Source of the DNA: Thermosediminibacterales bacterium
GTDB taxonomy: Bacteria > Bacillota > Thermosediminibacteria > Koleobacterales > JARRCM01
NCBI GenBank assembly: GCA_029982205.1
Contig: JARRCM010000022.1
Location: forward strand, 1-35,605
Length of the DNA stretch: 35,605 bases
Reading direction: 5' to 3'
Below the pieces are notes generated by a model. It saw only the letters and a list, made by a program, of their open reading frames with translations, was not told the DNA's origin and did not search any database. This document shows, piece after piece, positions 14,421 to 23,940 of this stretch (its first letter is position 1; each line of letters begins with the position of its first letter). Made by a program: the position numbers and the translations under genes.

Positions 14421-16217
14421 TTATTTGTTAATATAATTCCAAAGTTCTTCTGCAACCTTTCTGTTCATCCCTTTAACTTTTGCCAGTTCTTCAACTGATG
14501 CTTTTTTCATGTTCTCAACAGAGCCGAATTCTTTTATGAGTGCTTTTTTTCTTGCAGGCCCTATGCCGGGAACTTCATCAAGTATTGATTTGATTGCCCG
14601 ATTCCCGCGAAGTTTCCTGTGATAGCTCACGGCAAATCGATGGGCCTCATCCCGGACTCTCATGAGAAGATGCAGACCTTCTGAATCCCGCGGCAGTACT
14701 ATCGGATGTTTTCTTTCTTTTACAAAAACGTGTTCAAATTCTTTTGCAAGGCTTATTACAGGTATTCTTTCAAGGCCGAGTTCTTTAAGTGCCTGGCAGG
14801 CAGCATTTAACTGGCCTTTACCGCCATCTATGAGAATAAGGTCCGGGAACTGAGAAAACTTCCCATCATTATTACCCTGTTCCTGTTCTTCTAAACCACG
14901 TTTAAACCTCCTGTAAATTACCTCTCTCATGCTCGAAAAATCATCAGGGCCTTCAACGGTCTTTATTTTAAACCGTCGATAATCTAATTTCTTTGGCTTT
15001 CCGTCTTCAAACACCACCATTGAAGCCACTGAATCTGAACCCTGAATATTTGATATGTCATATCCTTCTATTCTGATAGGCGGTTTGTTGAAATTCAGGT
15101 AATTTGCAAGCTGGGTCGCCGAATCATCAAGACTTAAAAGCGCATTTTGAGCAGCCATGTCCAGAAGCTTCCTTTTCTGACCGCGCTGAGGTACTTTTAT
15201 ATACACCCTCGAACCTTTTTTATCACTCAACCACTTTTCAATAAGCTGTATGTCTTCAATTTCTCTTTCAATAAGTATTTCTTTAGGAATAAAGGTCGAA
15301 CCGGAATAATGCTGTTTTATAAATGACTCTATTATCTCTTCCCTGCTCTGGTTATCCGTACCTGAAAGTGTAAAGCTTTCCCTTTCAACAAGCTTTCCTT
15401 TGCGGATGAAGAACACCTGAACAAGTGTCTGGTTAAATCCTCGCGCCATAGCTATAACGTCCTGGTCCTCCATTTCGGAAGAAACTATTTTCTGACGTTC
15501 GGTAACCCTTTCCAGTGAAACAATTTGATCCCTTATTTCAGCTGCCCTTTCAAAATCAAGTTTTTCAGCAGCATCCTGCATATCCTGTTTCAGCTTTTTT
15601 ACAAGCTCATCAGTTCGGCCGCTTAAAAACATCATAACATCTTGAATCATAGACATGTAATCTTCCCTGGAAATCTTATTCTGGCATGGTGCCGCACAGC
15701 GTTTTATATGATAATTTAAACATTCCCGATCTTTTATAGGGGTAGTTTCCAGGTTCTTTTTGCATGTCCTGATAGGAAACATTTTTCTTATCAGCCTTAA
15801 AGTTTCACGTAATGCCCCTGAGTTTGTATACGGCCCGAAGTATTTCGCTCCATCCTTTTTCATCTTACGAGCTATAACAAGTCGGGGAAATTTTTCATTC
15901 AATGTTACTTTAATATAGGGATAGTTTTTATCATCTTTAAGCAACACATTATAGCGCGGCCTGTGTTTTTTAATAAGGTTACATTCAAGAATCAATGCTT
16001 CTACTTCTGAATCTGTAACAATATATTCGAGATTTCCCATGTGTTTGAGCAGTGCTTTAGTTTTTACTGAACGGTTTGAATCCGTAAAATATGACCTGAC
16101 CCTGTTTTTAAGGGAAACTGCTTTTCCTATATATATCGGCTTTCCTTTTTTATCTTTAAATATATAAACCCCAGGTTTTGAAGGAAGATTTTCTAAAAGT
16201 CTATCTTTATCAAACAT
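14421..16217 (-). CDS. uvrC: Excinuclease ABC subunit C
   Basis: 598 residues, full length. The GIY-YIG nuclease domain is at residues ~12-95 (KPGVYIFKDKKGKPIYIGKA). A cysteine cluster (CLNYHIKRCAAPC) is near 170. The UVR motif that binds UvrB is near 200-235. The RNase H-like second nuclease has EGYDISNIQGSDSVASMVVF and LILIDGGKGQLNAA. The C-terminal double helix-hairpin-helix has VPGIGPARKKALIKEFGS. It makes the 3' and 5' incisions of nucleotide excision repair with UvrA/UvrB, which are not in this window. It has its own promoter upstream and leads a two-gene unit with the PfoR-like gene. Confidence 0.97.
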   Translation of the reverse strand: MFDKDRLLENLPSKPGVYIFKDKKGKPIYIGKAVSLKNRVRSYFTDSNRSVKTKALLKHMGNLEYIVTDSEVEALILECNLIKKHRPRYNVLLKDDKNYPYIKVTLNEKFPRLVIARKMKKDGAKYFGPYTNSGALRETLRLIRKMFPIRTCKKNLETTPIKDRECLNYHIKRCAAPCQNKISREDYMSMIQDVMMFLSGRTDELVKKLKQDMQDAAEKLDFERAAEIRDQIVSLERVTERQKIVSSEMEDQDVIAMARGFNQTLVQVFFIRKGKLVERESFTLSGTDNQSREEIIESFIKQHYSGSTFIPKEILIEREIEDIQLIEKWLSDKKGSRVYIKVPQRGQKRKLLDMAAQNALLSLDDSATQLANYLNFNKPPIRIEGYDISNIQGSDSVASMVVFEDGKPKKLDYRRFKIKTVEGPDDFSSMREVIYRRFKRGLEEQEQGNNDGKFSQFPDLILIDGGKGQLNAACQALKELGLERIPVISLAKEFEHVFVKERKHPIVLPRDSEGLHLLMRVRDEAHRFAVSYHRKLRGNRAIKSILDEVPGIGPARKKALIKEFGSVENMKKASVEELAKVKGMNRKVAEELWNYINK

Positions 16218-16264
16218 TTCGGCCTCCTTATGTAATCACAGGTGTCTTTACACCTATGATTATT

Positions 16265-16293
16265 ATTATACCACAGTCCTTTTTGTTTGTCAT
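16265..16293 (-). promoter_or_regulatory. Promoter of uvrC
   Basis: On the minus strand ATGACA (16288-16293), 17 bp and TATAAT (16265-16270). The transcribed leader contains AGGTGT-AAAG-ACACCT, a small perfect hairpin, before the GGAGG site of uvrC. No LexA-type box was recognised. Confidence 0.65.
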
Positions 16294-16392
16294 TAAAAAT
16301 TTAACTTTTTTTATTATCCTGATCAGGCAGTTAACCTGCTTTTCAATTATTTTCAGTATAACATCTTTGTTTTTTTATGCAAAGTTCTTATC

Positions 16393-16436
16393 TTGACAGA
16401 AATAAACTTTTGTGGTATTATACCCTTAGGGGGTAT
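16393..16436 (+). promoter_or_regulatory. copA promoter with CsoR-type operator
   Basis: TTGACA (16393-16398), 17 bp and TATTAT (16416-16421) form a strong promoter. Overlapping the -10 box is ATACCC-TTAGG-GGGTAT (16420-16436), an inverted repeat of the form bound by the copper-responsive repressor CsoR. Copper would release the repressor and turn on copA. No csoR gene lies in this window. Confidence 0.85.
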
Positions 16437-16464
16437 GGGCATCATTGTAAAGGAGTTGAAACAC

Positions 16465-18672
16465 ATGAGTAATACAGCAAAATTAAACATCAAAATCAAA
16501 GGCATGTCATGTGCGGCATGTGCCGCAAGAATTGAAAAAGCACTGAACAGCATAGAAGGTGTAACAAAAGCAGTCGTAAACTTTGCAGCAGAAACCGCTA
16601 CAATAGAATACAACACAGATAAAATAACTGTTAATGATTTAATTAATGTAGTAAAAAAATCTGGTTATGATGCAGTCGTAAAAGAGAAGGTTACTAAAGA
16701 CATGGAAAAAGAAGAACGGGAAAACGAAATTAGGTCTCTTAAAAACTCATTCATTGCTTCAGCTATATTATCAATCCCTTTAGTGTTAAACATGGTTTTA
16801 GAAGCTTTTCTTGGCGTCGAAACGATTTTATCAGACGGTTACCTACAGCTTGCACTGGAGACACCGATTCAGTTCATAATAGGTTACAGATTTTATAAAA
16901 ACTCTTATCATGCTTTAAAAGGCGGAAACCCGAATATGGACGTGCTGATTTCTATGGGAACACTGGCAGCATACTTCTTCAGTTTATATAACGTGGTGAA
17001 TAACATACAAGGGCTTTACTTTGAGAGCGCAGCGGTTATTATCACTCTAATATTACTAGGCAAATACCTGGAGGCTGTTGCTAAAGGCAAAACATCAGAA
17101 GCCATCAAAAAACTAATGGGGCTTGCTGCCAAAACCGCACGGGTCATTCGAAACGGTACAGAAACAGATATCCCTGTAGAAGAAGTAGAAATTGGAGACA
17201 TCGTAATAGTAAGGCCCGGAGAAAAAATACCTGTAGACGGTATAATGACAGAAGGATATTCTGCAGTTGATGAATCAATGCTGACAGGAGAAAGCATACC
17301 TGTTGAGAAAAAAGCAGGCGATGAAGTTATAGGCGCAACCATCAACAAAACAGGAACTTTCAAATTTGAAGCCAAAAAAGTTGGAAAAGACACCGCCCTT
17401 GCCCAGATAATCAAAATGGTAGAAGACGCCCAGGCCTCCAAGGCTCCCATTCAAAAGCTTGCCGACAAAATAGCGGGCATATTCGTTCCAATCGTAATAT
17501 TAATCGCGATATTGACATTCGGTGTATGGCATTTTTATTTCGGAAACTTTACCGCAGGTATAATAAATGCGATTTCCGTGCTGGTTATTGCCTGCCCGTG
17601 TGCTTTAGGTTTAGCTACACCAACTTCGGTTATGGTGGGGACAGGAAAAGGTGCTGAAAACGGTGTTCTAATAAAAGGCGGTGAACACCTTGAACGCGCT
17701 CACAAGATTAACACAGTAATCCTTGATAAAACCGGGACAATCACCAAAGGAGAACCCGAGGTTACAGATGTTATCTCCCTAAGCAGTCTGGGGGAAGATG
17801 AAATACTCAGGCTTGCAGCATCGGTCGAAAAGGGTTCGGAACATCCACTGGGAGAAGCTGTTGTAAAACATGCAAAAGAAAAAGGGATGAATCTGCCCGA
17901 CCCGAAAGATTTTAAAGCACTCCCCGGTCATGGAGTATATGCTGTAGTCGAAGACAAAGACATTCTTTTAGGCAACCGCCGGCTTATGAAAATAAAAAAC
18001 ATAAAAACAGAGTCAATAGAAGAAACGCTTTCAAAACTGGAAACCGAAGGAAAAACAGCTATGATATTGGCTGCAAACATGAACGACGGCAAAAATTATG
18101 AAGTTGTTGGAATAGTGGCTGTTGCTGATACTATAAAAGAACACTCCAAACATGCCATCAAGGCACTTCAAGACATGGGACTTGAGGTATGGATGATAAC
18201 AGGTGATAATAAGCGAACAGCTGAAGCCATAGCACGTCAGGTAGGAATAAAAAACGTTCTTGCTGAGGTACTGCCTGAACACAAGGCTGAAGAAGTTGAA
18301 AAACTAAAAAAACAGGGCAGGATTACTGCCATGGTAGGTGACGGTATAAACGATGCTCCTGCCCTTGCTGCCTCAGATGTGGGTATTGCAATAGGCACCG
18401 GAACAGATGTGGCTATGGAAGCTGCAGATATAACCCTTATGAGCGGTGACCTGAGGGGAATAGTTACAGCAATAAAACTCAGCCGAGCCACCATGCAGAA
18501 TATAAAACAGAACCTTTTCTGGGCATTTATTTATAATGTGATCGGTATACCCATTGCTTCCCTCGGGTTTTTAAACCCTGCTATAGCAGGTGGGGCTATG
18601 GCCTTCAGCTCTGTATCTGTGGTAACAAATGCTTTGAGATTGCGGAATTTCAAACCTGAAAAACAGTCATAA
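16465..18672 (+). CDS. copA: Copper-translocating P-type ATPase CopA
   Basis: 735 residues from the ATG at 16465, which follows AAAGGAG by nine bases; the frame runs 24 codons further upstream but would cover the promoter. One heavy-metal-binding domain has GMSCAAC (C16, C19). Further on are the actuator motif TGES, the metal-binding CPC in [12 protein letters not shown], the phosphorylated Asp in [12 protein letters not shown], the SEHPLG motif and the hinge [11 protein letters not shown]. This is the PIB-1 Cu(I)-exporting class, acting in the inner membrane. It is transcribed alone, with a CsoR-type operator at the promoter and a terminator right after. No CopZ chaperone lies beside it. Confidence 0.95.
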   Translation: MSNTAKLNIKIKGMSCAACAARIEKALNSIEGVTKAVVNFAAETATIEYNTDKITVNDLINVVKKSGYDAVVKEKVTKDMEKEERENEIRSLKNSFIASAILSIPLVLNMVLEAFLGVETILSDGYLQLALETPIQFIIGYRFYKNSYHALKGGNPNMDVLISMGTLAAYFFSLYNVVNNIQGLYFESAAVIITLILLGKYLEAVAKGKTSEAIKKLMGLAAKTARVIRNGTETDIPVEEVEIGDIVIVRPGEKIPVDGIMTEGYSAVDESMLTGESIPVEKKAGDEVIGATINKTGTFKFEAKKVGKDTALAQIIKMVEDAQASKAPIQKLADKIAGIFVPIVILIAILTFGVWHFYFGNFTAGIINAISVLVIACPCALGLATPTSVMVGTGKGAENGVLIKGGEHLERAHKINTVILDKTGTITKGEPEVTDVISLSSLGEDEILRLAASVEKGSEHPLGEAVVKHAKEKGMNLPDPKDFKALPGHGVYAVVEDKDILLGNRRLMKIKNIKTESIEETLSKLETEGKTAMILAANMNDGKNYEVVGIVAVADTIKEHSKHAIKALQDMGLEVWMITGDNKRTAEAIARQVGIKNVLAEVLPEHKAEEVEKLKKQGRITAMVGDGINDAPALAASDVGIAIGTGTDVAMEAADITLMSGDLRGIVTAIKLSRATMQNIKQNLFWAFIYNVIGIPIASLGFLNPAIAGGAMAFSSVSVVTNALRLRNFKPEKQS

Positions 18673-18692
18673 GGCGGGCTTCCGCCTTTTTT
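18671..18692 (+). terminator. Intrinsic terminator of copA
   Basis: AAGGCGG-GCTT-CCGCCTT followed by TTTT starts at the copA stop codon. On the other strand the stem is followed only by ATGAC, so it ends mainly the plus-strand transcript. Confidence 0.85.
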
Positions 18693-18720
18693 AATTGTAT
18701 AAATTATATACCGAACTGGT

Positions 18721-20211
18721 TCAAAATTCTGCAACTACACCCTTTCTTTTTATTGTTTTTTCTACAGTTTCCTCTTTTCCGAATGCTTTTTCCACCAAGG
18801 ATTCAGGAAGTCTCTCTGTTACACGGCTGACCGCTGGAACAACCAACAGCGGAACCAACATCGCCAATGAACCCACTAGAGGAATCTGCTTCGGATACAA
18901 AGTAGAAAATACCACCGATATCATAAACCCTGAAACCAAACCTGCCCATGCTCCGGCAGCAGTGGTTTTGCGGGATAACAAACCGTAAAGATAAGGGGCC
19001 AGAAATGAACCGGCTACAGTGCCCCACGACAATGCCATCAAGCTCAAAATCACATTCGGTCTGACAGCCAGATACAATGAAAACCCTATAAACACCACAC
19101 ATAAAACCCGCATAAGATTCATTATTTTTGTTTTATCTGCGTCCGGTTTTATAGCCCGGACCAGGTCAACTGCAATGGAGGAACTGGACACCAGCACCAG
19201 TGAAGCCAATGTGGACATGGATGCCGAAAAGACCAACAGCAAAATAACCATTGCCACCACATCCGGAAGCGTCTGATTAATGATGGTTGGCATAATCATG
19301 TCCACATTTCCGCCCACTTCCTCAAGACTCCGGAAAAACAGGTGGCTGAGACTTCCGGTAAAATAGGCGCCAAACGTCATTAAGAGCGCAAATCCGGTAG
19401 TCACCCAGGTAGCGGTGTTAATCACCTGTTCATTTTTTACAGCATAAAATTTTTGTATCATCTGCGGAAGCCCCCAAGGCCCTAAGGAAGTCAAAACTAC
19501 CAATGACAGCAGTGGAACAATACCGGGCGGGCCTACAGGAGAGGCAAGTTTCGGATTGACAGCCTGTAAAGCAGGAACCACATTTGTCCATCCTCCTACC
19601 TGTGGGCTGCCCACCACAAAGAACAGCATTACTACAACCCCGGCTATCATTACCAACCCCTGAATAAAATCAGTCAGGGTAATTGCAAAATATCCCCCCA
19701 TTACCAGGTAAACCGCAGTAATGGCAGCAATAAAGAACAATGCGTAAACATAAGGAATTCCGAAGATAGACTCAAAAAAGTAGCTTAGTCCCATATACAC
19801 AGATGCCGAGTAAGGTACCAAAAAGATGAATATAATGAGGGCGGAAACAACCTTCAACGCCTTACTGCCATAGCGTTTCTCCAAAAATTCCGGCATGGTG
19901 ATTGCGCCCAGGCGAACCGTCATTTCCCGGGTGCGTTTTGCCAGCACCTTCCATGCCAGCAAACTGCCCACAAGAGCATTCCCCAAAACTATCCATAAAG
20001 AAGAAAGGCCAAAACCCCATCCGACTTTACCTGCATAACCAATAAAAAGAACGGCCGAAAAATAGGTTGTCCCATACGCAAAAGCCGATACCCAAGGCCC
20101 TATCGACCGGTCTCCCAGGAAAAAGTCGTTAAGAGTTTTGACTTTTTTCATGCTCACAAAACCCACTACAAACAAAACACCAACATACGCCAACACAAAA
20201 AGAATTTTCAT
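18721..20211 (-). CDS. Sodium:solute symporter (SSS family)
   Basis: 496 residues with about 13 membrane helices. The SSS signatures are clear: an N-terminal FFLGDRSIGPWVSAFAYG, YFAITLTDFIQGLVMIAGV in the middle, and LLVFSASMSTLASLVLV as the sodium-site helix. It resembles the PutP/PanF/acetate-permease group, which import a carboxylate or amino acid with Na+. The substrate cannot be set from sequence alone. The ATG directly precedes the first helix, but its ribosome binding site is weak (AGAAAGAC), hinting at modest translation. It is convergent with copA and divergent from ilvD. The divergence from ilvD may be chance or may hint at a keto-acid or amino-acid substrate. Confidence 0.88.
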   Translation of the reverse strand: MKILFVLAYVGVLFVVGFVSMKKVKTLNDFFLGDRSIGPWVSAFAYGTTYFSAVLFIGYAGKVGWGFGLSSLWIVLGNALVGSLLAWKVLAKRTREMTVRLGAITMPEFLEKRYGSKALKVVSALIIFIFLVPYSASVYMGLSYFFESIFGIPYVYALFFIAAITAVYLVMGGYFAITLTDFIQGLVMIAGVVVMLFFVVGSPQVGGWTNVVPALQAVNPKLASPVGPPGIVPLLSLVVLTSLGPWGLPQMIQKFYAVKNEQVINTATWVTTGFALLMTFGAYFTGSLSHLFFRSLEEVGGNVDMIMPTIINQTLPDVVAMVILLLVFSASMSTLASLVLVSSSSIAVDLVRAIKPDADKTKIMNLMRVLCVVFIGFSLYLAVRPNVILSLMALSWGTVAGSFLAPYLYGLLSRKTTAAGAWAGLVSGFMISVVFSTLYPKQIPLVGSLAMLVPLLVVPAVSRVTERLPESLVEKAFGKEETVEKTIKRKGVVAEF

Positions 20212-20610
20212 GTCTTTCTACCATCCTTCCATCTTACTATTTTTTAAATTTAATCTACCTAATTACCCTACTACCTTCCTAACCATGCTACTATATTTTT
20301 ATTTCTTTATATTTCAAAAAAATCCTCCCTGCTTATGCAATAAATAAGCAAAAAAAGTTTCCGTCCCCTTATGGGGTTATTTTTGTTTTAACTGCACATC
20401 ATACTAATTTTGTTTCAATAATACCTTTAAATACCTTGCATTAAGAACTTTGTTTACTGGTGGTTTTATCAATTGATCACTTTAATTAATATATTTCTAT
20501 TGTCCGTAATTTTTTTATATTGCAACGTAATTTTTTTTGTAGGAAAATAAATTAAGTTACAGAATTTTTTTGATTGAATACTTGAATTGATTTAAAGGAT
20601 GGTGTTTTTT
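20212..20610 (+). other. AT-rich intergenic region between symporter and ilvD
   Basis: About 400 bp without a gene. It holds two small inverted repeats: GCTTAT-GCAATAA-ATAAGC near 20331-20349, and CCCC-TTAT-GGGG followed by TTATTTTTG near 20365-20384, which looks like a weak plus-strand terminator or attenuator stem. No T-box specifier stem or conserved T-box sequence was found, and no promoter convincing enough to list. The ilvD ribosome binding region AAAGGATGGTG lies at the right end. Confidence 0.5.
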
Positions 20611-22269
20611 ATGATAAGTGATTATATAAAAAAAGGGCCTGATAGAGCTCCTACCCGTTCACTTTTATACGGGATTGGTTTAACCGAAAAAGAAATAGAC
20701 CAGCCCTTAATCGGAATCGTCAATTCCCAGAACGAGATTGTAGCAGGCCATATTCACCTAGACAATATAGCTCAGGCAGCCAAGATCGGGGTTGCCATGG
20801 CAGGCGGAACGCCAATTGAGTTTCCTGCTATAGGAATCTGTGATGGAATCGCTATGGGTCATAAAGGAATGAAATATCCGTTGGCAAGCCGAGAACTTAT
20901 TGCCGACTCAATTGAAGCAATGGCGGTAGCCCACGGCTTTGATGGACTTGTCTTAATACCGAACTGTGACAAGATAGTGCCGGGAATGATGATGGCGGCT
21001 GCAAGGCTTAATATTCCCTGTATTGTTGTAAGCGGAGGCCCAATGTATGCAGGGAGATACAACGGGAAAACTCTGGACTACAGCAGCTGTATAGAAAGTG
21101 TTGCAAGTTTTAAAGCTGGTATTATAACTGAAGATGAACTGGAGCACATCACAAAAGAAGCATGCCCCGGCTGCGGTTCTTGTTCAGGGCTCTTTACTGC
21201 CAACAGCATGAACTGTATGGCAGAAGCCCTGGGGCTTGCGCTTCCCTATAACGGGACGATTCCCGCTTACTCAGGCGCCCGTGTGGCACTCGGCAAACAG
21301 GCGGGGATGAGAATTGTAGACATGGTTAAAAATGGGTTGAAGCCAAGAGACATTTTAACCAAAGAGGCGTTTATTAATGCAATAACTGTTGACATGGGGA
21401 TGGCAGGTTCTACAAATACTGTTTTACATCTCCCGGCAATAGCTCATGAAGCAGGTATTGAGCTTGAACTTGATTTGTTTGATGAGATAAGCAGAAAAAC
21501 CCCGTGCCTTACCAAATTAAGCCCCAGCGGGCATCATCACATGGAAGACCTTCATCTGGCAGGGGGAATACCGGCTTTAATGAAGGAACTCAGCAAGAAA
21601 GGTTTATTGAATCTTAATATTATTACAGCCACCGGGAAAACAGTAGGTGAAAACATTAAAAACGCCGAAATCAGAGATAAATCTGTCATAAGGACAATAG
21701 AAAAACCTTACAGGAGTGAAGGCGGCCTCGCCATACTTCGGGGAAACCTCGCACCTGATGGAGCGGTAGTAAAGGCAGCCGCAGTAGCAGAAGAGATGAT
21801 GCAGCATGAAGGACCGGCTAAAGTCTTCAACTCAGAAGAAGAAGCCATAGAAGCAATCTTTAATAACAAAATCAAAAAAGGTGATGTCGTTGTAATCAGG
21901 TATGAAGGGCCTAAAGGCGGACCCGGCATGAGAGAAATGCTCTCACCTACATCTGCAATAGCCGGAATGGGCCTGGACAAGGACGTGGCTTTAATTACAG
22001 ACGGCCGCTTCTCAGGAGCTACAAGGGGCGCCTCCATAGGCCATGTGTCTCCTGAAGCGATGGAAGGAGGGCCGATAGCCCTTATCCAGGATGGTGATAT
22101 AATTTCGATAGACATAACCAACCGAAGACTGGATGTTAAACTTTCAGAAACAGAATTGGAAGAACGGAAAAAGAACTGGAAGTCGCCTGAGCCTAAAGTC
22201 AAAACAGGTTATCTGGCAAGATACGCACGGATGGTAACCTCTGCAAACACCGGAGCGGTGTTAAAGTAA
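20611..22269 (+). CDS. ilvD: Dihydroxy-acid dehydratase
   Basis: 552 residues from the ATG at 20611; a further in-frame ATG at 20599 abuts the AAAGG site, so the inner start is preferred. The N-terminus [20 protein letters not shown] and the motifs [34 protein letters not shown] and [18 protein letters not shown] are those of biosynthetic IlvD, with all three Fe-S cysteines. It dehydrates 2,3-dihydroxy-isovalerate and 2,3-dihydroxy-3-methylvalerate in valine/isoleucine synthesis. The gene stands alone: no ilvB, ilvC, ilvE or leu gene is next to it apart from a degraded leuD-like remnant 12 kb away. A bidirectional terminator follows. Confidence 0.93.
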   Translation: MISDYIKKGPDRAPTRSLLYGIGLTEKEIDQPLIGIVNSQNEIVAGHIHLDNIAQAAKIGVAMAGGTPIEFPAIGICDGIAMGHKGMKYPLASRELIADSIEAMAVAHGFDGLVLIPNCDKIVPGMMMAAARLNIPCIVVSGGPMYAGRYNGKTLDYSSCIESVASFKAGIITEDELEHITKEACPGCGSCSGLFTANSMNCMAEALGLALPYNGTIPAYSGARVALGKQAGMRIVDMVKNGLKPRDILTKEAFINAITVDMGMAGSTNTVLHLPAIAHEAGIELELDLFDEISRKTPCLTKLSPSGHHHMEDLHLAGGIPALMKELSKKGLLNLNIITATGKTVGENIKNAEIRDKSVIRTIEKPYRSEGGLAILRGNLAPDGAVVKAAAVAEEMMQHEGPAKVFNSEEEAIEAIFNNKIKKGDVVVIRYEGPKGGPGMREMLSPTSAIAGMGLDKDVALITDGRFSGATRGASIGHVSPEAMEGGPIALIQDGDIISIDITNRRLDVKLSETELEERKKNWKSPEPKVKTGYLARYARMVTSANTGAVLK

Positions 22270-22277
22270 AAATGTCG

Positions 22278-22315
22278 AAAAAAGGAACTGCTGTTTTTTA
22301 AGCAGTTCCTTTTGT
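22278..22315. terminator. Bidirectional terminator between ilvD and uxaA; copy 1 of a 37-bp repeat
   Basis: GGAACTGC and GCAGTTCC flank a U/A-rich loop, with A6 on one side and TTTTG on the other, so it can end both the plus-strand ilvD and the minus-strand uxaA transcripts. The 37 bp at 22278-22314 recur without a mismatch at 33959-33995. Confidence 0.88.
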
Positions 22316-22362
22316 AAAAAAATATCCGCTCAACTCACTCTTTTCGCTTTTCAAATTATAAA

Positions 22363-23853
22363 TCACAATGTAACACCATGTTTAAAAATAGCTATTTCTC
22401 TATGACCCCTGATTTCATTTTTTGTTTTTATTTCCCCGCTTGCAACTTTTAATAGATAGCCAATAAATTCTTCGACAAGCTGTTCCATAGGAATCCCCTC
22501 AGTAAGCACACCTGCATTGAAATCCATCCAATTCTGTTTGTTGTCAAACAACCTTGTGTTTGAAGAAATTTTAACTGTTGGAACAAACGTCCCAAAAGGC
22601 GTGCCTCTTCCTGTAGTAAACAATACCATCTGACATCCAGCTGCAGCTAAAACCGTTGACGCAACCAAATCATTTCCAGGCCCCTGCAAGATGTTTAGCC
22701 CTTTAGCTTTAAGTAAATCCCCATATTCTAAAACATCAACTACCGGTGAGGTTCCACCTTTTTGAATACACCCTAAAGACTTTTCCTCCAGAGTAGTAAT
22801 TCCTCCCTTTTTGTTCCCGGGTGATGGGTTTTCATAAATGGGTTGGTCATATTTCATAAAATAATTTTTAAAATCATTTATAAGCTTCACTATTTTATGA
22901 AAAACCTGTTCATTGACCGCTCTATTCATAAGAATAGTTTCAGCTCCAAACATCTCAGGAACTTCGGTAAGGACTGTTGTACCACCCCACTTAACCAGAT
23001 TATCAGAAAATGCTCCTACAAGAGGATTAGCAGTTATGCCAGAAAAAGCATCTGATCCTCCGCATTTTAAGCCAACTTTTAGTTCTGATATAGAAACCTC
23101 TTTTCGTCTAAATCTCTTTGCATATCTTGATAGTTCTTCAGTAACAATTTTTATCCCTTCTTCAACTTCATCTTCTACTTCCTGACTTATTAAAAATTTT
23201 ACCCTGTCACTGTCATAATCTCCTAAGAGTTTTTTAAACTCTTCCACATTATTGTTCTCACAACCAAGTCCTAATACCAGAACTGCTCCTGCATTTGGAT
23301 GTTTAACCATATTTCTTAATATTTTTTGTGTATTCACATGGTCTTCTCCAAGCTGTGAGCAGCCATAAGGGTATTCAAAATGGTATACTCCATCAATATT
23401 ACTATCAAACTTGCCTTTTATTGCTTCAGCTATCAATTTCGCACTTCTGTTCACACATCCAACAGTAGGAATTATCCAAATTTCATTTCTTATTCCTATT
23501 TGACCATCATCTCGTTTGAACCCTTTAAAAGTCAGTTCCGATTTCTCTTTTTTAAAGCTTATATCGATAGGGTTGTAGGTATAATCAAGAATTCCCGATA
23601 GATTTGTTTTGATGTTGTGGGTATGAACCCATTCCCCTTCATTAATATCTTTGGCTGCATGTCCTATAGGGAAACCATATTTTTTTACCTTATCACCCTT
23701 TTTTATTTTTTTAATGGCTATTTTATGGCCAACAGTGATGCTTTCTTTGACATAGATACTTTTCCCGTATATTTCTATAACATCACCCGCTTTTAAATCT
23801 TCAAGAGTTACTGCCACGTTGTCTTTTCCATTGATTTTCAGGACTTTTTTCAT
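22363..23853 (-). CDS. uxaA: Altronate dehydratase
   Basis: 496 residues, the full single-chain UxaA form. An N-terminal SAF domain (~residues 10-100) includes AIKKIKKGDKVKKYGFPIG. The catalytic UxaA domain has GFKRDDGQIGIRNEIWIIP, VLGLGCENNNVEEF, and GLKCGGSDAFSGITANPLVG. The family removes water from D-altronate to give 2-keto-3-deoxy-D-gluconate (KDG), using iron or another divalent metal. AAGGAGG precedes the ATG. It is the last gene of the uronate operon, separated from kdgK by a hairpin that could lower its expression, and ends at the bidirectional terminator shared with ilvD. Galactarate dehydratase-like paralogs exist, but the neighbouring uxaB supports altronate. Confidence 0.93.
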   Translation of the reverse strand: MKKVLKINGKDNVAVTLEDLKAGDVIEIYGKSIYVKESITVGHKIAIKKIKKGDKVKKYGFPIGHAAKDINEGEWVHTHNIKTNLSGILDYTYNPIDISFKKEKSELTFKGFKRDDGQIGIRNEIWIIPTVGCVNRSAKLIAEAIKGKFDSNIDGVYHFEYPYGCSQLGEDHVNTQKILRNMVKHPNAGAVLVLGLGCENNNVEEFKKLLGDYDSDRVKFLISQEVEDEVEEGIKIVTEELSRYAKRFRRKEVSISELKVGLKCGGSDAFSGITANPLVGAFSDNLVKWGGTTVLTEVPEMFGAETILMNRAVNEQVFHKIVKLINDFKNYFMKYDQPIYENPSPGNKKGGITTLEEKSLGCIQKGGTSPVVDVLEYGDLLKAKGLNILQGPGNDLVASTVLAAAGCQMVLFTTGRGTPFGTFVPTVKISSNTRLFDNKQNWMDFNAGVLTEGIPMEQLVEEFIGYLLKVASGEIKTKNEIRGHREIAIFKHGVTL

Positions 23854-23894
23854 GTAAAACTACCTCCTTACTCGTAAAAACCAAACTTCATACA

Positions 23895-23929
23895 CTTAAA
23901 TAAAGAGAGTGCTGGCTATTTAGCCAGCA
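23895..23929 (-). terminator. Hairpin with partial U-tract between kdgK and uxaA
   Basis: On the minus strand TGCTGGCT-AAAT-AGCCAGCA (23910-23929) is followed by CTCTCTTTATTT. The stem is strong but the U-tract is interrupted, so partial termination or an RNA-processing/stability element is likely. It reduces or decouples uxaA expression. Confidence 0.65.
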
Positions 23930-23940
23930 ACCCTTTAAAA

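Noticed and set aside
20212-20610. T-box or leader-peptide attenuator before ilvD
   Set aside because: A CCCC-TTAT-GGGG stem with U-tract is there, but no T-box conserved sequence, specifier loop or BCAA-rich leader ORF was found.
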